Assembly (NCBI GenBank): GCA_032622095.1
Contig: CP136069.1
Location: forward strand, 188,719,122 to 188,783,121
Length of the DNA stretch: 64,000 nucleotides
Direction of reading: 5' to 3'
From: Siphonodentalium dalli
Taxonomy: Eukaryota > Mollusca > Scaphopoda > Gadilida > Siphonodentaliidae
Each line of letters begins with the position of its first letter. The stretch's first letter is position 1. Position numbers and translations under genes: made by a program. The notes beneath the pieces are model-generated. The model was not told the DNA's origin and ran no database searches. It saw only the letters and a list, made by a program, of their open reading frames with translations. This document shows positions 38,901 through 48,244 of this stretch, one piece after another.

Positions 38901-41900
38901 TAGAAATAATGGCCTTTGTATTAATGACTATTGCATAAATACAATGACATTATTATATGACCTCTAATTTCATCCAGAAACTCCAATAGTAAAAAGTATA
39001 GAAGCAGAGTTAATAAATTGTGATATCGACTCGTTTTCCAATTTAATAGGAAAGATGGGTTAACAACAATATTGCGTGATGACATTGTCTATCAATACAT
39101 GAAGGTCTGCGTAATTCCCTGGATTTTCACCGGACCACCTAATTAAATTTCCCTTATCTAAATAGAGTCAATCGCCATTGCTTAACCATTTACCCAACAG
39201 AACGGCCCTGTGCATTCTTTAACAATTTTATAATTTTTAATGTGTTAAGCCAATGCATTCTCTTATATATGCGAGGCGACCTATGGTCGACTCGCATATA
39301 TAAGAGAATGCATTGGCTTAACACATTAAAAATTATAAAATTGTTAAAGAATGTAAGAAAAAATGGTAAAAAGTGTTAAAAAAAGATTTTTTTTAGGCCA
39401 ATGCATTCTCTTATATATGCGAGGCGACCTATGGTCGACTCGCATATATAAGAGAATGCATTGGCACAGGGCATAACTGTAACTATCACAATGTGGTCAA
39501 GGAGCCGGTTCCAATGATATCCATATTTGTATGGTTCTATTGAGACAGACCGGAGATATTTTAGGCTGTTGAAGCTTTATTTGGCCGGTTTTGGCCGGTT
39601 TTTTGGGTAAAGGGTTAAATATTAATTTGACAGTTTGAGTTGACTTGCAGCAGATATTCTGCATTCATTTTGTTAGTTGAGATGAATGAGAACACCAATA
39701 TTTTTACTTGTTGGTCCCACATGTGGGGTGGTCTGTCTTGGCACAGCGAACTGAGTTTTGCAACTCAGGGTGGATTCAAACGCACACGGAAAATATCATG
39801 GAGAAGTTTCCACTTGACTGCCCCTCTTAGGTAGTCGGCATGCCACTTGTGATAATTGATGAATTGATGAAATGAAAGATGGCTTGGGGCAGTTGATGAA
39901 AGCTTACATTTAGATACCACTCCATTTGGTTCTGTCAAATATGGCCCTTGTAACAACTCATAAAATGTTGGTCATTACATGCATTCTAAAATTATTAATA
40001 TAATAAACTTCTTCAAACCTGTATCACCATCTATTTCTATATCTGCTAGCGGCTCGCCGACCAAAGCGGTACCATCTACATCATGGTACAGCTTCTTTAC
40101 AATGCCATCATATCGACTGGTTATCGTAACCGAAGCTTTGTCGCTTTTCACCTCACATAAGCTTTCAAACTGTGCGATGTGATCGCCTTCATTGACAAAC
40201 CTGGAATATCAGACATACATAATAATAAATCATAACCAACAAGCAAGCATGAATTTAGTGCAAATGATAATTACTAAAAACAATGTTAATTTGTGACTAT
40301 AGATACTTCTCAGAAGATGAAGCCTAATCAGAATGAGGTCCCCAGAGGGTGAATTTGGTGATGCTAGCCCACTTTGCAGAGTAGCATCACTAAATTCACC
40401 CTCTGGGGACCTCATTCTGCAAATGTCAGACACTTAAATTCAGGCTTGCCAACAAGTGCACCGAAGAGTATCCCCCACAAAGTTGGCTTTCTCCTGAGGT
40501 TTATTAAGTTTTGATATGGCTTTATTTGATGAATGAACAAAACATGTAGCATTTAGATATCCTTCATCCCATTGTAAATATACAAAAGATTATTCACATC
40601 CCATTTAAGATGATGGAAATAGAGGTATACACATATTTTACATTTCAAGGACAATAACTTCGGAAAAATTTATGGAAAAAATAGATTACTGGTACACAAG
40701 GATAATGTTCCCTTCATGCCGCCTCATGATCATTTAGATATGACCTACGATGACTGCGATAAAGAGTTCTAAAGTTGGCATGTTGTTGAACTTGTTATCT
40801 GAACATTTCCCGCCAAAGAATGTGATATCCTTCAGCAGTTGTATTAATAGCTTTTTGTCTGTCTGTCATATGCACTTATTACCAGAACATCCCTCTACAT
40901 GAACAATAGATCATTCCAATGTATACTTTTATAACTGATGGGAGAATCAATTTAGTAAATAAATGGTTAAGTGGTCATCCTTTCTGAATCTTCACCTGTC
41001 ACCAACCAAGCCTTGAAATAGTGTGTCTGTCATTTGCAGAATGAGGTCCCCAGAGGGTGAATTTAGTGATGCTACCCCACACAGCGGGCTAGCATCACCA
41101 AATTCACCCTCTGGAGACCTCATTCTGCTTAGGCCTCATCTTCTGGGAAGTATCTATAGTATCAAATTAACATTGTTTTTAGTTACGTTTTCCCATCTGG
41201 GAAGTTTCTATATCCCCTAATTTGCAGAAGGTAAAATCCATAATCGAGGTGCCCAATGGGTGATCATCACCAACTTCAACTGGGGAACTTCAATCTGAAC
41301 CTAGGACTACCATAGCAGTTGAGGGCCTAAGCAGAATGAGGTCCCCAGAGGGTGAATTTAGTGATGCTAGCCCGCTATTCTGCAAATGACAGACACCCTA
41401 TTTCAAGGCTTGTCACCAAATAATTTTTTGTTGGTTTTTAAACACCATGGTGTGATCGACTGATCATCAAATAGGAACTCACCATTCTACTAGTGTAACT
41501 TCTCTTATACCTTCACCAATATCTGATAGTTTGAATGGAACAATTTCACCACAAACAACTGCAAAAGAAATAGATGCTAGTAACTTATGTTAAACAATAA
41601 TCACATGAGTAAACTGTAACATTACAGTAATACTGTATCATCATGTGTAGCGCTAGTTAGCAAGTAATTAATAAACAAATAATACCGGTAATGCCACTGT
41701 ATACAAGCCTTGAAATAGTGAGCCTGTCATTTGCAGAATGAGGTCCCCAGAAGGTGAATTTAGTGATGCTATCCTGCACAGCGGGCTAGCATCACCAAAT
41801 TCACCCTCTGGGGACCTCATTCTGCTTAGGACTTAGCCGAATGAGGTTCACAGAGGGTGAATTTGGTGATGCTAGCCAGCTGTGCGGGATAGCATCACTA

Positions 41901-42594
41901 AATTCACCCTCTGGGAACCTCATTCTGCAAATGACAGGCTCACTATTTCAAGGTTTGACTGTATATAGAAACTGAAGTTTGCTAAATGCTAACTCCTTTT
42001 GCAAATACTAGTATCTGTTAAAAAACTTAGGTACCCATGCAGATAAATAAGTTATAACTGTCAGCACCTTAAATTATGAATAAATCATCTGATACACTAT
42101 GATGAATTACTGATTGTATAAAAAACTATATGTTTAAAATATAACACTAGCGATGGCAAAAAAGTGAATCCTGATTAACAAAATATTATTTTTGATTGGT
42201 ACTTTGGTAGACATGTGACTTGCAATCTTACAGTGAAATGAATGCAGTAAAGACCTTTAATAATATTGGAAGTTTTCACATAAAAAGATCTCTGACTCTC
42301 TTTTTAGATCAACAAAAAGCTTGCATGTTAGCACCTAGTTTTATAGTCAGGTGAAATTTGGGTAGCTGTGTTTAAAAAAAATTAATATATGCCTGCCTAG
42401 CAAGAATGGGAACAGGGTTTCAAGCAAAATTAAACTGTGTACATTGGCTAGCAATTATTACCTTTTGATGAATGGAATGGTCTCTGGCATCTGTGATTAC
42501 TGAGAAGTGGTTGGCTACTAAGATATGTGGTCCTCCCCAATCTAGCATGGGTGTGTCGATCTGTACTGTAGAGTGATGAGGACAACACAGATTT
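24121..42594 (-). CDS. DBT: Dihydrolipoyl transacylase (E2) of branched-chain 2-oxoacid dehydrogenase, lacking only its first exon
   Basis: In gene order the exons are 42594-42462, 41558-41483, 40200-40019, 38890-38760, 33890-33791, 28465-28164, 26924-26847, 26217-26026, 25233-25162 and 24288-24121. All phases match, giving 477 residues; the human protein has 482. An Arg/Ser/Thr-rich presequence (1-44) precedes a lipoyl domain (~46-130) whose EVKSDKASV carries the lipoyl Lys91. The E3/E1-binding domain (~160-207) reads [12 protein letters not shown] and [13 protein letters not shown]. The catalytic domain (~225-477) ends with ADHRVIDG, holding His447 and Asp451. The enzyme forms the E2 core in the mitochondrial matrix and moves branched acyl groups from E1 to CoA in Leu/Ile/Val breakdown. 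The start codon lies in an unidentified short exon above 42600. The ~18-kb span comes from transposons in the introns. Confidence 0.95.
24346..24558. mobile_element. CAGTAATGCCC MITE copy 2, in the last DBT intron
   Basis: A hairpin element like that at 15690, with the inner pair 'ggaaagctctcagtgagagctttcc'. TA lies at both ends. It is flanked by a 39-bp perfect direct repeat (24307-24345 and 24563-24601), far longer than a TA duplication. Confidence 0.85.
24672..24900 (+). mobile_element. tRNA-derived SINE-like repeat, copy 2
   Basis: GGTTTGAACCC (24741-24751) is a B box. The same order of blocks as the 5.3-kb copy follows: 'ctgacatggg', 'catctgagttcaggaac', 'gacattccgctcgat'. It lies antisense in a DBT intron. 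Confidence 0.65.
25162..25233 (-). CDS. DBT: DBT exon, acyltransferase domain
   Basis: Twenty-four codons, beginning [20 protein letters not shown]. It follows the [10 protein letters not shown] strand directly, as in other E2 proteins. Splice sites are a ttccag acceptor and a GTATAT donor. Confidence 0.97.
26026..26217 (-). CDS. DBT: DBT exon, acyltransferase domain
   Basis: Encodes [20 protein letters not shown], then [18 protein letters not shown] and [25 protein letters not shown] is the conserved active-site strand of 2-oxoacid dehydrogenase E2 enzymes. Confidence 0.97.
26847..26924 (-). CDS. DBT: DBT exon, acyltransferase domain
   Basis: Encodes [20 protein letters not shown] and ENMTYK. 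QFPSLNA matches the QFPILNA stretch of DBT. Acceptor atttcag, donor GTTGGT. Confidence 0.96.
27453..27910. mobile_element. GTGACCCGCC-ended element carrying two hairpin modules
   Basis: Inverted ends GTGACCCGCCATATCAAATC / its complement, about 45 bases each. Inside are the GCCAATGCATT palindromes at 27500-27571 and 27788-27858, separated by a segment shared with 34.9 kb. Lies in a DBT intron. The ends differ from the TTAA elements that carry the same module. Confidence 0.85.
28030..28140. mobile_element. Repeat family D fragment in DBT intron
   Basis: Short copy with 'aaccccttctattctaaata', 'actcattg' and 'ccaactgaataatagac'. Confidence 0.5.
28164..28465 (-). CDS. DBT: DBT exon, Pro-rich linker and start of acyltransferase domain
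   Basis: A Pro/Ala/Ser linker leads into [20 protein letters not shown], then a FGYYDEIDV segment and SYMPVFLK, all typical of the DBT catalytic domain. The split Glu codon matches the previous exon. Confidence 0.97.
28767..28794. mobile_element. CAAGCCTTG-family terminal fragment
   Basis: Only the right end, 'tgacagacacactatttcaaggcttg', is left. Confidence 0.55.
28925..29065 (+). repeat. Degenerate (ATC)n microsatellite
   Basis: Repeats of cat/atc with interruptions after an 'acaacgacctc' lead-in shared with the 2.8-kb copy. Confidence 0.75.
29066..30500. other. DBT intron, nothing recognised
   Basis: AT-rich, with several small open frames but none with recognisable protein features. 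Confidence 0.45.
30500..30900. mobile_element. CAAGCCTTG fragment followed by degraded Helentron-like repeat
   Basis: 30545-30600 holds a hairpin fragment ('ggactaacatcaccgaattc'). 30601-30900 has one ~165-bp unit ('ggccctggcttcgcacc', 'ttgaacaaatctgattg') and a worn 'gatggatggat' microsatellite, like the 32-kb array. Confidence 0.6.
30999..31389. mobile_element. CAAGCCTG hAT-like MITE, diverged copy
   Basis: The left end CAAGCCTGAATTAAGT and the right end 'cactatttccagacttg' enclose one intact hairpin and the family's inner segment. No clear target duplication. Confidence 0.65.
31770..31910. mobile_element. CAAGCCTTG-family right half
   Basis: Starts in the family's inner segment ('agaagataaggcctaagcag') and ends 'cactatgtccaggcttg'. 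Confidence 0.65.
32100..32940 (+). mobile_element. Helentron/HINE-like element 1 (165-bp units, GGAC microsatellite, terminal hairpin)
   Basis: About three ~165-bp units share 'ggccctgg', 'ttgaacaaatctgaa' and 'caccaaatatgaacc'. They are followed by (GGAC)n at 32860-32890 and a hairpin-like end 'gagacttcgtctcaggtgagc'. This arrangement is that of bivalve pearl/HINE elements. Confidence 0.7.
32941..33720 (+). mobile_element. Helentron/HINE-like element 2 (170-bp units)
   Basis: Four ~170-bp units begin near 32985, 33145, 33320 and 33495 with 'aataaacaaagtccaataac' and share 'aaaatatccggccgg' and 'tgtgacgtcgtc'. Then come (GGAC)n at 33642-33665 and the hairpin 'ccccgcaaattttaaattt'. The units differ from those of element 1. 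Confidence 0.75.
33791..33890 (-). CDS. DBT: DBT exon, rest of E3/E1-binding domain
   Basis: Encodes [20 protein letters not shown] and [25 protein letters not shown] is the conserved second half of the binding domain. A LINE remnant carrying a MITE begins within a few bases of the acceptor. Confidence 0.97.
33894..34420 (+). pseudogene. LINE C-terminal remnant interrupted by a MITE
   Basis: After the MITE at 33928-34181 the reading frame gives [20 protein letters not shown] and [14 protein letters not shown], the Cys/His tail found at the end of non-LTR retrotransposon ORF2. The part before the MITE is only about 30 bases and abuts the DBT exon acceptor. Strand is opposite to DBT. Confidence 0.65.
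33928..34181. mobile_element. CAAGCCTTG hAT-like MITE with 8-bp duplication AGAGAGGG
   Basis: Perfect AGAGAGGG at 33920-33927 and 34182-34189, 254 bp, two hairpins inside. It begins 38 bases from the DBT exon and interrupts the LINE remnant. Confidence 0.92.
34692..35056. mobile_element. GTGACCCGCC-ended element, deleted copy
   Basis: Left end matches 27453. One hairpin module at 34743-34813 remains; the right module is missing and the end is reduced to 'ttgggtcacat'. Confidence 0.8.
35301..35338 (+). repeat. (CT)19 microsatellite
   Basis: Pure CT run. Confidence 0.97.
35871..36365. mobile_element. TTAA element with CCCTTTCAGTGCCAGG ends
   Basis: TTAA at 35867-35870 and 36366-36369. Ends CCCTTTCAGTGCCAGG and CCTGGCACTCAAAGGG. 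Contains a 48-base T run (35950-35997) and one hairpin module at 36249-36318. The right TTAA also starts the next element. Confidence 0.82.
36512..36885. mobile_element. hAT-like element with CAGGGGTGCCGGAAG ends and TTCTTCTC duplication
   Basis: TIRs CAGGGGTGCCGGAAG / CTTCCGGCGCCCCTG are of hAT type (CAGGGG start). A perfect 8-bp TTCTTCTC lies at 36504-36511 and 36886-36893. No transposase inside; 374 bp. Confidence 0.9.
37419..37785. mobile_element. piggyBac-like MITE, TTAA target, copy F
   Basis: TTAA at 37415-37418 and 37786-37789. Two hairpin modules at 37442-37513 and 37567-37637. The right outer segment with 'ttggccggttttggccggtt' is intact; the left one is reduced. Confidence 0.85.
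37804..37892. repeat. ~90-bp near-perfect hairpin
   Basis: Arms run from 'acaggtcccctggtgcgata' to its complement around a TATATA centre. Confidence 0.9.
38174..38335. repeat. Long hairpin with ~75-base arms in DBT intron
   Basis: 'ataaggattaact' to 'ctttggttt' on the left pairs with the complement ending 'agttaatccttat', with few mismatches. It may be a small MITE without clear relatives here. Confidence 0.85.
38760..38890 (-). CDS. DBT: DBT exon, hinge and start of E3/E1-binding domain
   Basis: Encodes an acidic hinge followed by [16 protein letters not shown], the first helix of the peripheral-subunit-binding domain. The donor is GTGAGT after an AGC codon. Confidence 0.95.
39186..39614. 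mobile_element. piggyBac-like MITE, TTAA target, copy G
   Basis: TTAA at 39182-39185 and 39615-39618. Two hairpin modules (39251-39313 and 39395-39465), with the left outer segment shortened. Confidence 0.83.
40019..40200 (-). CDS. DBT: DBT exon, lipoyl-lysine region
   Basis: Encodes [20 protein letters not shown], then [18 protein letters not shown] and [10 protein letters not shown]. The Lys in SDKAS is the lipoylation site. Acceptor attccag, donor GTTTGA. Confidence 0.97.
40244..40448. mobile_element. CAAGC hAT-like MITE with 8-bp duplication CCAACAAG
   Basis: Perfect CCAACAAG at 40236-40243 and 40449-40456. One hairpin inside. It begins about 44 bases from a DBT exon. Confidence 0.88.
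40785..40975. mobile_element. Repeat family D, right half
   Basis: 'gttgaacttgttatctgaac' to 'tttagtaaataaatggttaa', the usual right side of the family. Confidence 0.65.
41007..41412. mobile_element. CAAGCCTTG hAT-like MITE in DBT intron
   Basis: Flanked by TCACCAAC (40999-41006) and TCACCAAA (41413-41420), seven of eight bases alike. Contains a full hairpin, the inner segment and a cut second hairpin. Confidence 0.85.
41483..41558 (-). CDS. DBT: DBT exon, start of lipoyl domain
   Basis: Encodes [20 protein letters not shown] and the following TLVE. The motif [10 protein letters not shown] is the hallmark N-terminus of E2 lipoyl domains. The donor is GTGAGT and the acceptor ttttgcag. Confidence 0.96.
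41704..41957. mobile_element. CAAGCCTTG hAT-like MITE with 8-bp duplication ACTGTATA
   Basis: Perfect ACTGTATA at 41696-41703 and 41958-41965. 254 bp with two hairpins. Confidence 0.92.
42462..42594 (-). CDS. DBT: DBT exon with mitochondrial presequence
   Basis: Between a tttgtag acceptor and a GTAATA donor, 44 codons are Ser/Arg/Thr/Leu-rich with one acidic residue, ending CQRPFHSSK. The last base joins the next exon to give [20 protein letters not shown]. This position and composition match the presequence exon of DBT. It is not detectable by homology, so the call rests on phase, composition and position. Confidence 0.72.
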
Positions 42595-42599
42595 CTACA

Positions 42600-43380
42600 A
42601 ACAGAGTATAGAGTCAATTATTACATACATATATACGGCATGCAATAAAACAGCCCCAAGACATATGCAATAAAACAGCCCCAAGACTTTGGTAAAGCTG
42701 CAATAAATTGCATCTTAATACTAATCGAGACTGAGATAAATCATGTGTAAGTGTTCAATTTAACGTTTTGCAAGGCTGAAGTTAGTTTCAGGAAGGTCAT
42801 TGGTCCAAATTAGCGCATAAACTTTAGATTCTTACAAAAGGCATTGATGCAGTGTATATATTTAGGGGAATTCGATATGCTGGATCAGCTAGCTGATATA
42901 CTTTTTCCTCTGTCAGCAACTTTGGATGTCACAACAACCACTGAGTCATTTGGAAATTGGAATCTATCGCAAAATGCATAAAACATCATTTGTAGACTCA
43001 ATGGTGCAACAATATTGAAAGCTCTTCATGAGGGAAGACATGGAATTTTCTATTACAAAGTTAAGAACAGCTAACCATAGACTCCCCATCGAGATGTCTC
43101 GATGGGAGAAGAATAAAGAACAAAAAGAAAGGAAAGAAAACAAAGGAAGAATCCCAGACATGTTGACGCTATATAAAAAATGTCGGGGATGAATATCATT
43201 TAACTTTAACGTGCGAGGCATTGATCGACATCCATTGTAAGTACCGGCATATACCAAAACTATATCACAAGCAGAGCAACCGAGTAATTACAAATTACAT
43301 GTTAAGCACTCTGAATCATCTTGCCATATTCATGAAATTAGGATTGAAAACACTAAACGACAATTAAACCTAGTTGATGA
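42600..43380. other. Region expected to hold the DBT first exon
   Basis: The DBT start codon should lie upstream on the minus strand, here or further right, in an exon of roughly 15 codons ending in phase 0. A candidate reading (ATG CCT TTT then GTAAGA near 42840-42850) exists but is too short to trust. Confidence 0.3.
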
Positions 43381-43530
43381 CAAAGACAGCGACTATGCTG
43401 GAGATGATGACAACGACGGTGATAATAATGACATGCAATCACAATAACGAGGATGATGATGAATATAACAATGATTATGATGTTGATGACCTCGTTGATA
43501 ATGATGATATGATGATGATGTTGATGATTA
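43381..43530 (+). repeat. Degenerate (GAT)n microsatellite
   Basis: Interrupted gat/gac repeats; the long frames in it are low-complexity translation. Confidence 0.8.
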
Positions 43531-43841
43531 CGACGATGAAGAAGGACACTTAGGGACCACGACAGCCAAACGCACATGTACTCTAATATACATGGGTGCA
43601 ATTTCTGTATAATGTGATGTACAACATGTAACATGAAGTCTGACTCTAAGACTAAGGCCAATAATGAGCTGTCCACTCATTATCGGCCCTACATCATAGT
43701 ACATGTCACATGAATAACCCCTGCCATTTGACAAAATGTATATAACTTGTAACAATGTACAAAAATGAACCAACCAACACAAGCGACGCAATCGCAATTG
43801 TTCACCAGTCTTGTACTTGCACAAACCAGGCACTCACTGAC

Positions 43842-44699
43842 GCTGAAATGGTCATCGTCACCCCCTTTCGTTCATTTGGGTACCCAGCTTTTTAAAACTT
43901 TCAGTTGGGTACCCAGCTTTTATAAAATTTACAGTTGGGTACCCAGCTTTATGAGCAGTCAATCTGCAGTACCTATGTCCTATGCATACAATTCTTCAAG
44001 CATCCGCCATCGTGACGAATAGACATCATACTAGTAATTCATATGTAAACAAGAATTCACAAATTTACCAGGTTCATTTCGCAAACAATTGCATGAGGGC
44101 AATAACTAATTAAATCAAGCCTTGTCTTGTCTTCGTAAATCCCTGCGTTTATTTGTCGCAGCACCTCTGATTCGGTTGAGTCAGAGTAATTTTGATTTCT
44201 TTGATTTATATTCTCTATATACACTGATTTCATATAATCTGAATTTCATATAATGATTAGGATCGGTAAAGAACTGGAATAATGAAATGGGAATCTTCTA
44301 CTGACATATGGACTATTATGGTAAGGATTGAGGAGCGGATGCTATGGAGCCTCCCAATATATCGTCTGCTCCACATCTCAATAGAATTTAACATCAACTG
44401 ATCCATGTGTAGGTCTCAGTATCATCTCCGCTATTACTGACATTGAACAGTCCAATATGAGCTGAGTTAGTAGATTAGAATCTGCCAGTATGTTAGTAAG
44501 AGTAGAGTCAGGGATAATAGATTGCAGTTTTCTGATTCCATTCTCTCTTGCATCAATCATTCGGTCATGCCTGCTCTGTGTGAGATTTCATAAAGCTGGG
44601 TACCCAAATGTAAATTTTACAAAAGCTGGGTACCGAACTGAAAATAAAAAAAGCTGGGAACCCAACTGAACGAAAGGGGGTGACAGTGACCATTTCAGC
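43842..44699. mobile_element. Mutator-like non-autonomous element with 9-bp duplication CTCACTGAC
   Basis: Perfect CTCACTGAC at 43833-43841 and 44700-44708. Inverted ends GCTGAAATGGTCA... run ~120 bases inward and include three 'ttgggtacccagctttt' iterons on each side. Nine-base duplications and long iteron-rich ends fit MULEs. No transposase inside. Confidence 0.8.
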
Positions 44700-46079
44700 C
44701 TCACTGACTAGGCTAGGAAGTCCCGTGCTGTAGGGTCCGTGTCGTTTTGGTCCAGAGGCGTTCCGGCTGGGACGTTTCGGCCGGGACGTTTCGGCTCAGT
44801 TTTAGGCCGAAACGTCTCACTTATTGAGCCGAATCGTCTCAACTTTTTCTGACTTTTGATGATATTTTCTTTGAATATTTTCGTTTCTTCGCGTTTCACT
44901 CGTTTCTCCAAATCATTGCGGATTATTAGTATTTCTAACTTTCATTAAATTCGTTCATTTATAGGGATATACACCGAAGCCGTGAACAAATACCGACAAT
45001 CAAAAGCCGACGGCAAGGTGTCAACCAACCACGCATTAAGCTGTGAGATAAGATATGAGTTAATCCGTCAATTAGCACATCCTAAATATACCTCATACTA
45101 TTTTGTGACTACAAAATTCATATCTCCATTATATATAAGAGATTATTCAAAGTAATATATAATCAATTTGTATATATTTTTTACAATATCATGATTCAAA
45201 GCTCCCTCTCTTTGTTCATGATGTGAGTTTTGACGACAGCACACATCAAACCTGCCTTCGACGCCATATCACCGCAAGCCAACACCGATACATTGCGGGA
45301 ATTCGCCTCATACGTAGCTGACCAATGGATTAACAACGACAACTTTCCGATATCCGAGTGGTGCATCTTCGAACATTCTGTTCGCACGAACAATCACATT
45401 GAAGGTAAATATCTACTTTTGTACCTCACAGTTGTTTTTTAAATTACAAAAATAAACATTTATAATAAAATATATTTAAAAATATTACAATGTGTTCTAT
45501 TATACTTTGCCATTTTCATAAGGCCAAATAAAAAAGATAATATGTTTCCGTACATCGACCGACCCTAAAAATAACCCGCCGACCCTAATCTTTTTATTGA
45601 TATTTTGAGAAAAAGTCAAAATTTTCTATAAAAAAAAAAAAAAAATTTTTTTTTTTTTTTTTTAGATGTTTTTACCGCCAATGCTCATAAATATTGATAA
45701 TCATTAGGTGCAAAACACATGGTTTCTAACATAAGCCTGTGATAAGTGACATGAAGTGTGACAGTTGTCTCAAAAGCCACAGGTGTGTGATGGGTTGTGG
45801 ATTGATAGGCATGAATCTTGCAATTTTAATTTCAAGAGAGTGGATCTCATGCCTGCTTTACCATTATGCCTTGTTTGGGACTTATGGAACATATTCATGA
45901 GTTCCAAATAAACATGTATGCCCATTTATTATTTTCTTGACAGCATGAGAAATGTACATTTCCATTTCGTTTGACACTTAATATTCAAACAACATTATAC
46001 TGGTACACTTCATTGCTTCACCCACCATGTTTCTTTTGCACACATTTAAAAATGCTGGGTGCTATCTAAAGGGGAGCTC

Positions 46080-47901
46080 ATAAAAGCCGAACACAACCGA
46101 ACACAACCGAACATAACCGAACACAAGTACAAATAATGGGAAAGTTCATGAATAAAGTTCATAGGCATGTGTATTCATGTTCACACTATTAATATACGAA
46201 GTTTGGTGGAGTTTGGGCCAATAATAAGTGTTTTATTCGATATTTTGTAAGACGCGTTTAGTGTTCGGCATAGAAAAGCCGAACACAAGCTAGCTAGCTT
46301 ATGTTCGACACTCATGCAGTCACCGGTAATTAATTAACACATAGATGTGGCGTTAGCTGGCGTTTGAGATATATAACTCTATATAGAGTTAGAGTCTACT
46401 AAATATACGACCACCTTGTAAATTCAGACATATGTATTCACGTTCAACCTATTACTATATATACGAAGTTTGGTGGAGTTTGCTTCAATAATGAGTGTTT
46501 TGTTAGATGTTTTGTATAACGCGTTTGTGTTCGGCATAGAAAAGCCGAACACAAACTTCTGTCTCGTGGATTAGTTTATCCGCTGATAGGTGATAAGTAA
46601 TATCTGCCAGATGGGATTTGGCAGGCTTTATTCGCGAGAAAAACGTATTGTTGTCCATTTTCGTCTGCATTCTCACTAAAATGTTTTATCCCCACCCCGT
46701 TATTATTACAAGTACATTCGTACAATATGGTAGTTTAGATGGATCATACTGGACAAATGCGAACATATCAGCACGCCCCGGACTTCTAAGTAGTAGTAAA
46801 TATGTTGAATACGAATAAAGAGCGTTTCGTATTGTATCTTTTTAAAAGTCTGATATGCATGAATTTAAGATCTTATTTTATTTTCAAAAATGTGTCTGAT
46901 ATGACAGGAATGTGATATGAAAGGAATGAAGATTATTTATTTTGCGCTCAAGATACTTTTTGACGTTTGCTGGGGTTGATTGATCTAGTTTTGCATGTCT
47001 TTACTCTTTTAGTCTGACATGGCTTCTTGGCAATAGCCCCGTTTTTCGGTATCGTCAAACGTTAAACACTTTGAGTTGTAGCCTTTCCATGAAGTTACAT
47101 AAATATTTATTTTTGTAATTATTGGTTATGACATGTCTGCATGTTTGCGACCTCTTCGTAAATTAAGCATTTGTCTATTGTATACCAGGAGACCTTTCTC
47201 ACTGTTAAAACATTTACCAACTTATTCGCTCACCTTTTCTTGACTCTCAGTCTTACTCATGTTTCTCGTCAAGTTTTGGGAGAGGACTTACAAAAAAGCC
47301 ACAACAGGCTTGTTGTCTCATCCCTTTCCAATCACCCATTGGCATTTTTGTAAAATATTCATCTTGTTTTGTATTGTGTATAAATATTGTTTACACCAAG
47401 TTTTGCTTCATGTGACGAGTGCATAAGGTATGTGTACTAGCGGGAAAACTTATTTGTCACTCAACGTTTTTACAATTGTTGTCTTTCACGACGGGGCCTA
47501 TCAAAAGCATGTTTCTATAATAGTAGGCGCCAATAAACACTGAAACTATTTGTCAAAACACTGAACTACAATAGGTGAGATACCGCCATCATGCAACAAC
47601 AATTAAAGCCTTTCGGATTAGTGACCATGTCAGATATTAATTATCACCTAGCTATAGACAGCCGTTAGACTAATCCACGACAAAATTATAACTTGTGTTC
47701 GGCTTTTCTATGCCGAACACAAAACGCGTTTTACAAAGTATCGAATAAAACAATTATTATTGGCCCGAACTCCACCAAACTTCGTATAGTAATAGTGTGA
47801 ACATGAATACACATGCCTATGAACTTTATTCGTTATATTTCCCATTATTTGGACTTGTGTTCGGTTATGTTCGGTTGTGTTCGGTTGTGTTCGGCTTTTA
47901 T
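46080..47901. mobile_element. Element with CCGAACACAA-iteron inverted ends
   Basis: ATAAAAGCCGAACACAACCG starts the left end and its complement closes the right. Each end has four 10-mers of CCGAACA(C/T)AA, and the inverted match continues ~200 bases to 'aagccgaacacaag'. A second partial copy of that inner segment lies at ~46420-46560. The centre encodes nothing recognised. Confidence 0.8.
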
Positions 47902-47913
47902 ACGTACCGATCT

Positions 47914-48244
47914 AAAGGGGTACTGAATCTGCCAATTATGGGACCATCTCCTTTTATACTCAAGAGAATATATGCAGCAAATTAATGCATTTGAGCCATG
48001 GATTAGTGCCAAATACACTGATGTGTTCTATGAGAACGATGCAAACAACATGGTAATTTATATGACTTGGAGTCATAAATTCATTTTCAATATACTTACC
48101 ATGTTGTTTGCACCATTCATAGAGCACATAAGTGTATTTGGCATTAATATATGCCTCAAATTCATTCATTTGTTGCATATATTCTGTTGAGTATACAAGG
48201 AGATAGTCCTACAAATAACTGGATTCAGGGTACAGTACCCCTTT
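47914..48244. mobile_element. AAAGGGGTACTG MITE, copy 2
   Basis: AAAGGGGTACTG and CAGTACCCCTTT ends. The two halves are inverted copies of each other around 48065 and match the left part of 17577-18494. Confidence 0.85.

Noticed and set aside
41023-41220. Open frames reading [20 protein letters not shown], seen many times in the window
   Set aside because: They are translations of the CAAGCCTTG-family hairpin on either strand and end at random in its inner segment. They recur only where that MITE lies.
43353-43676. A ~100-residue His/Ile-rich frame
   Set aside because: Overlaps a degenerate (GAT)n run and shows no domain.
46083-46130. Telomere-like or satellite repeat from CCGAACACAA units
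   Set aside because: Only four units occur and they are mirrored at 47.9 kb, so they are terminal iterons of a transposon.
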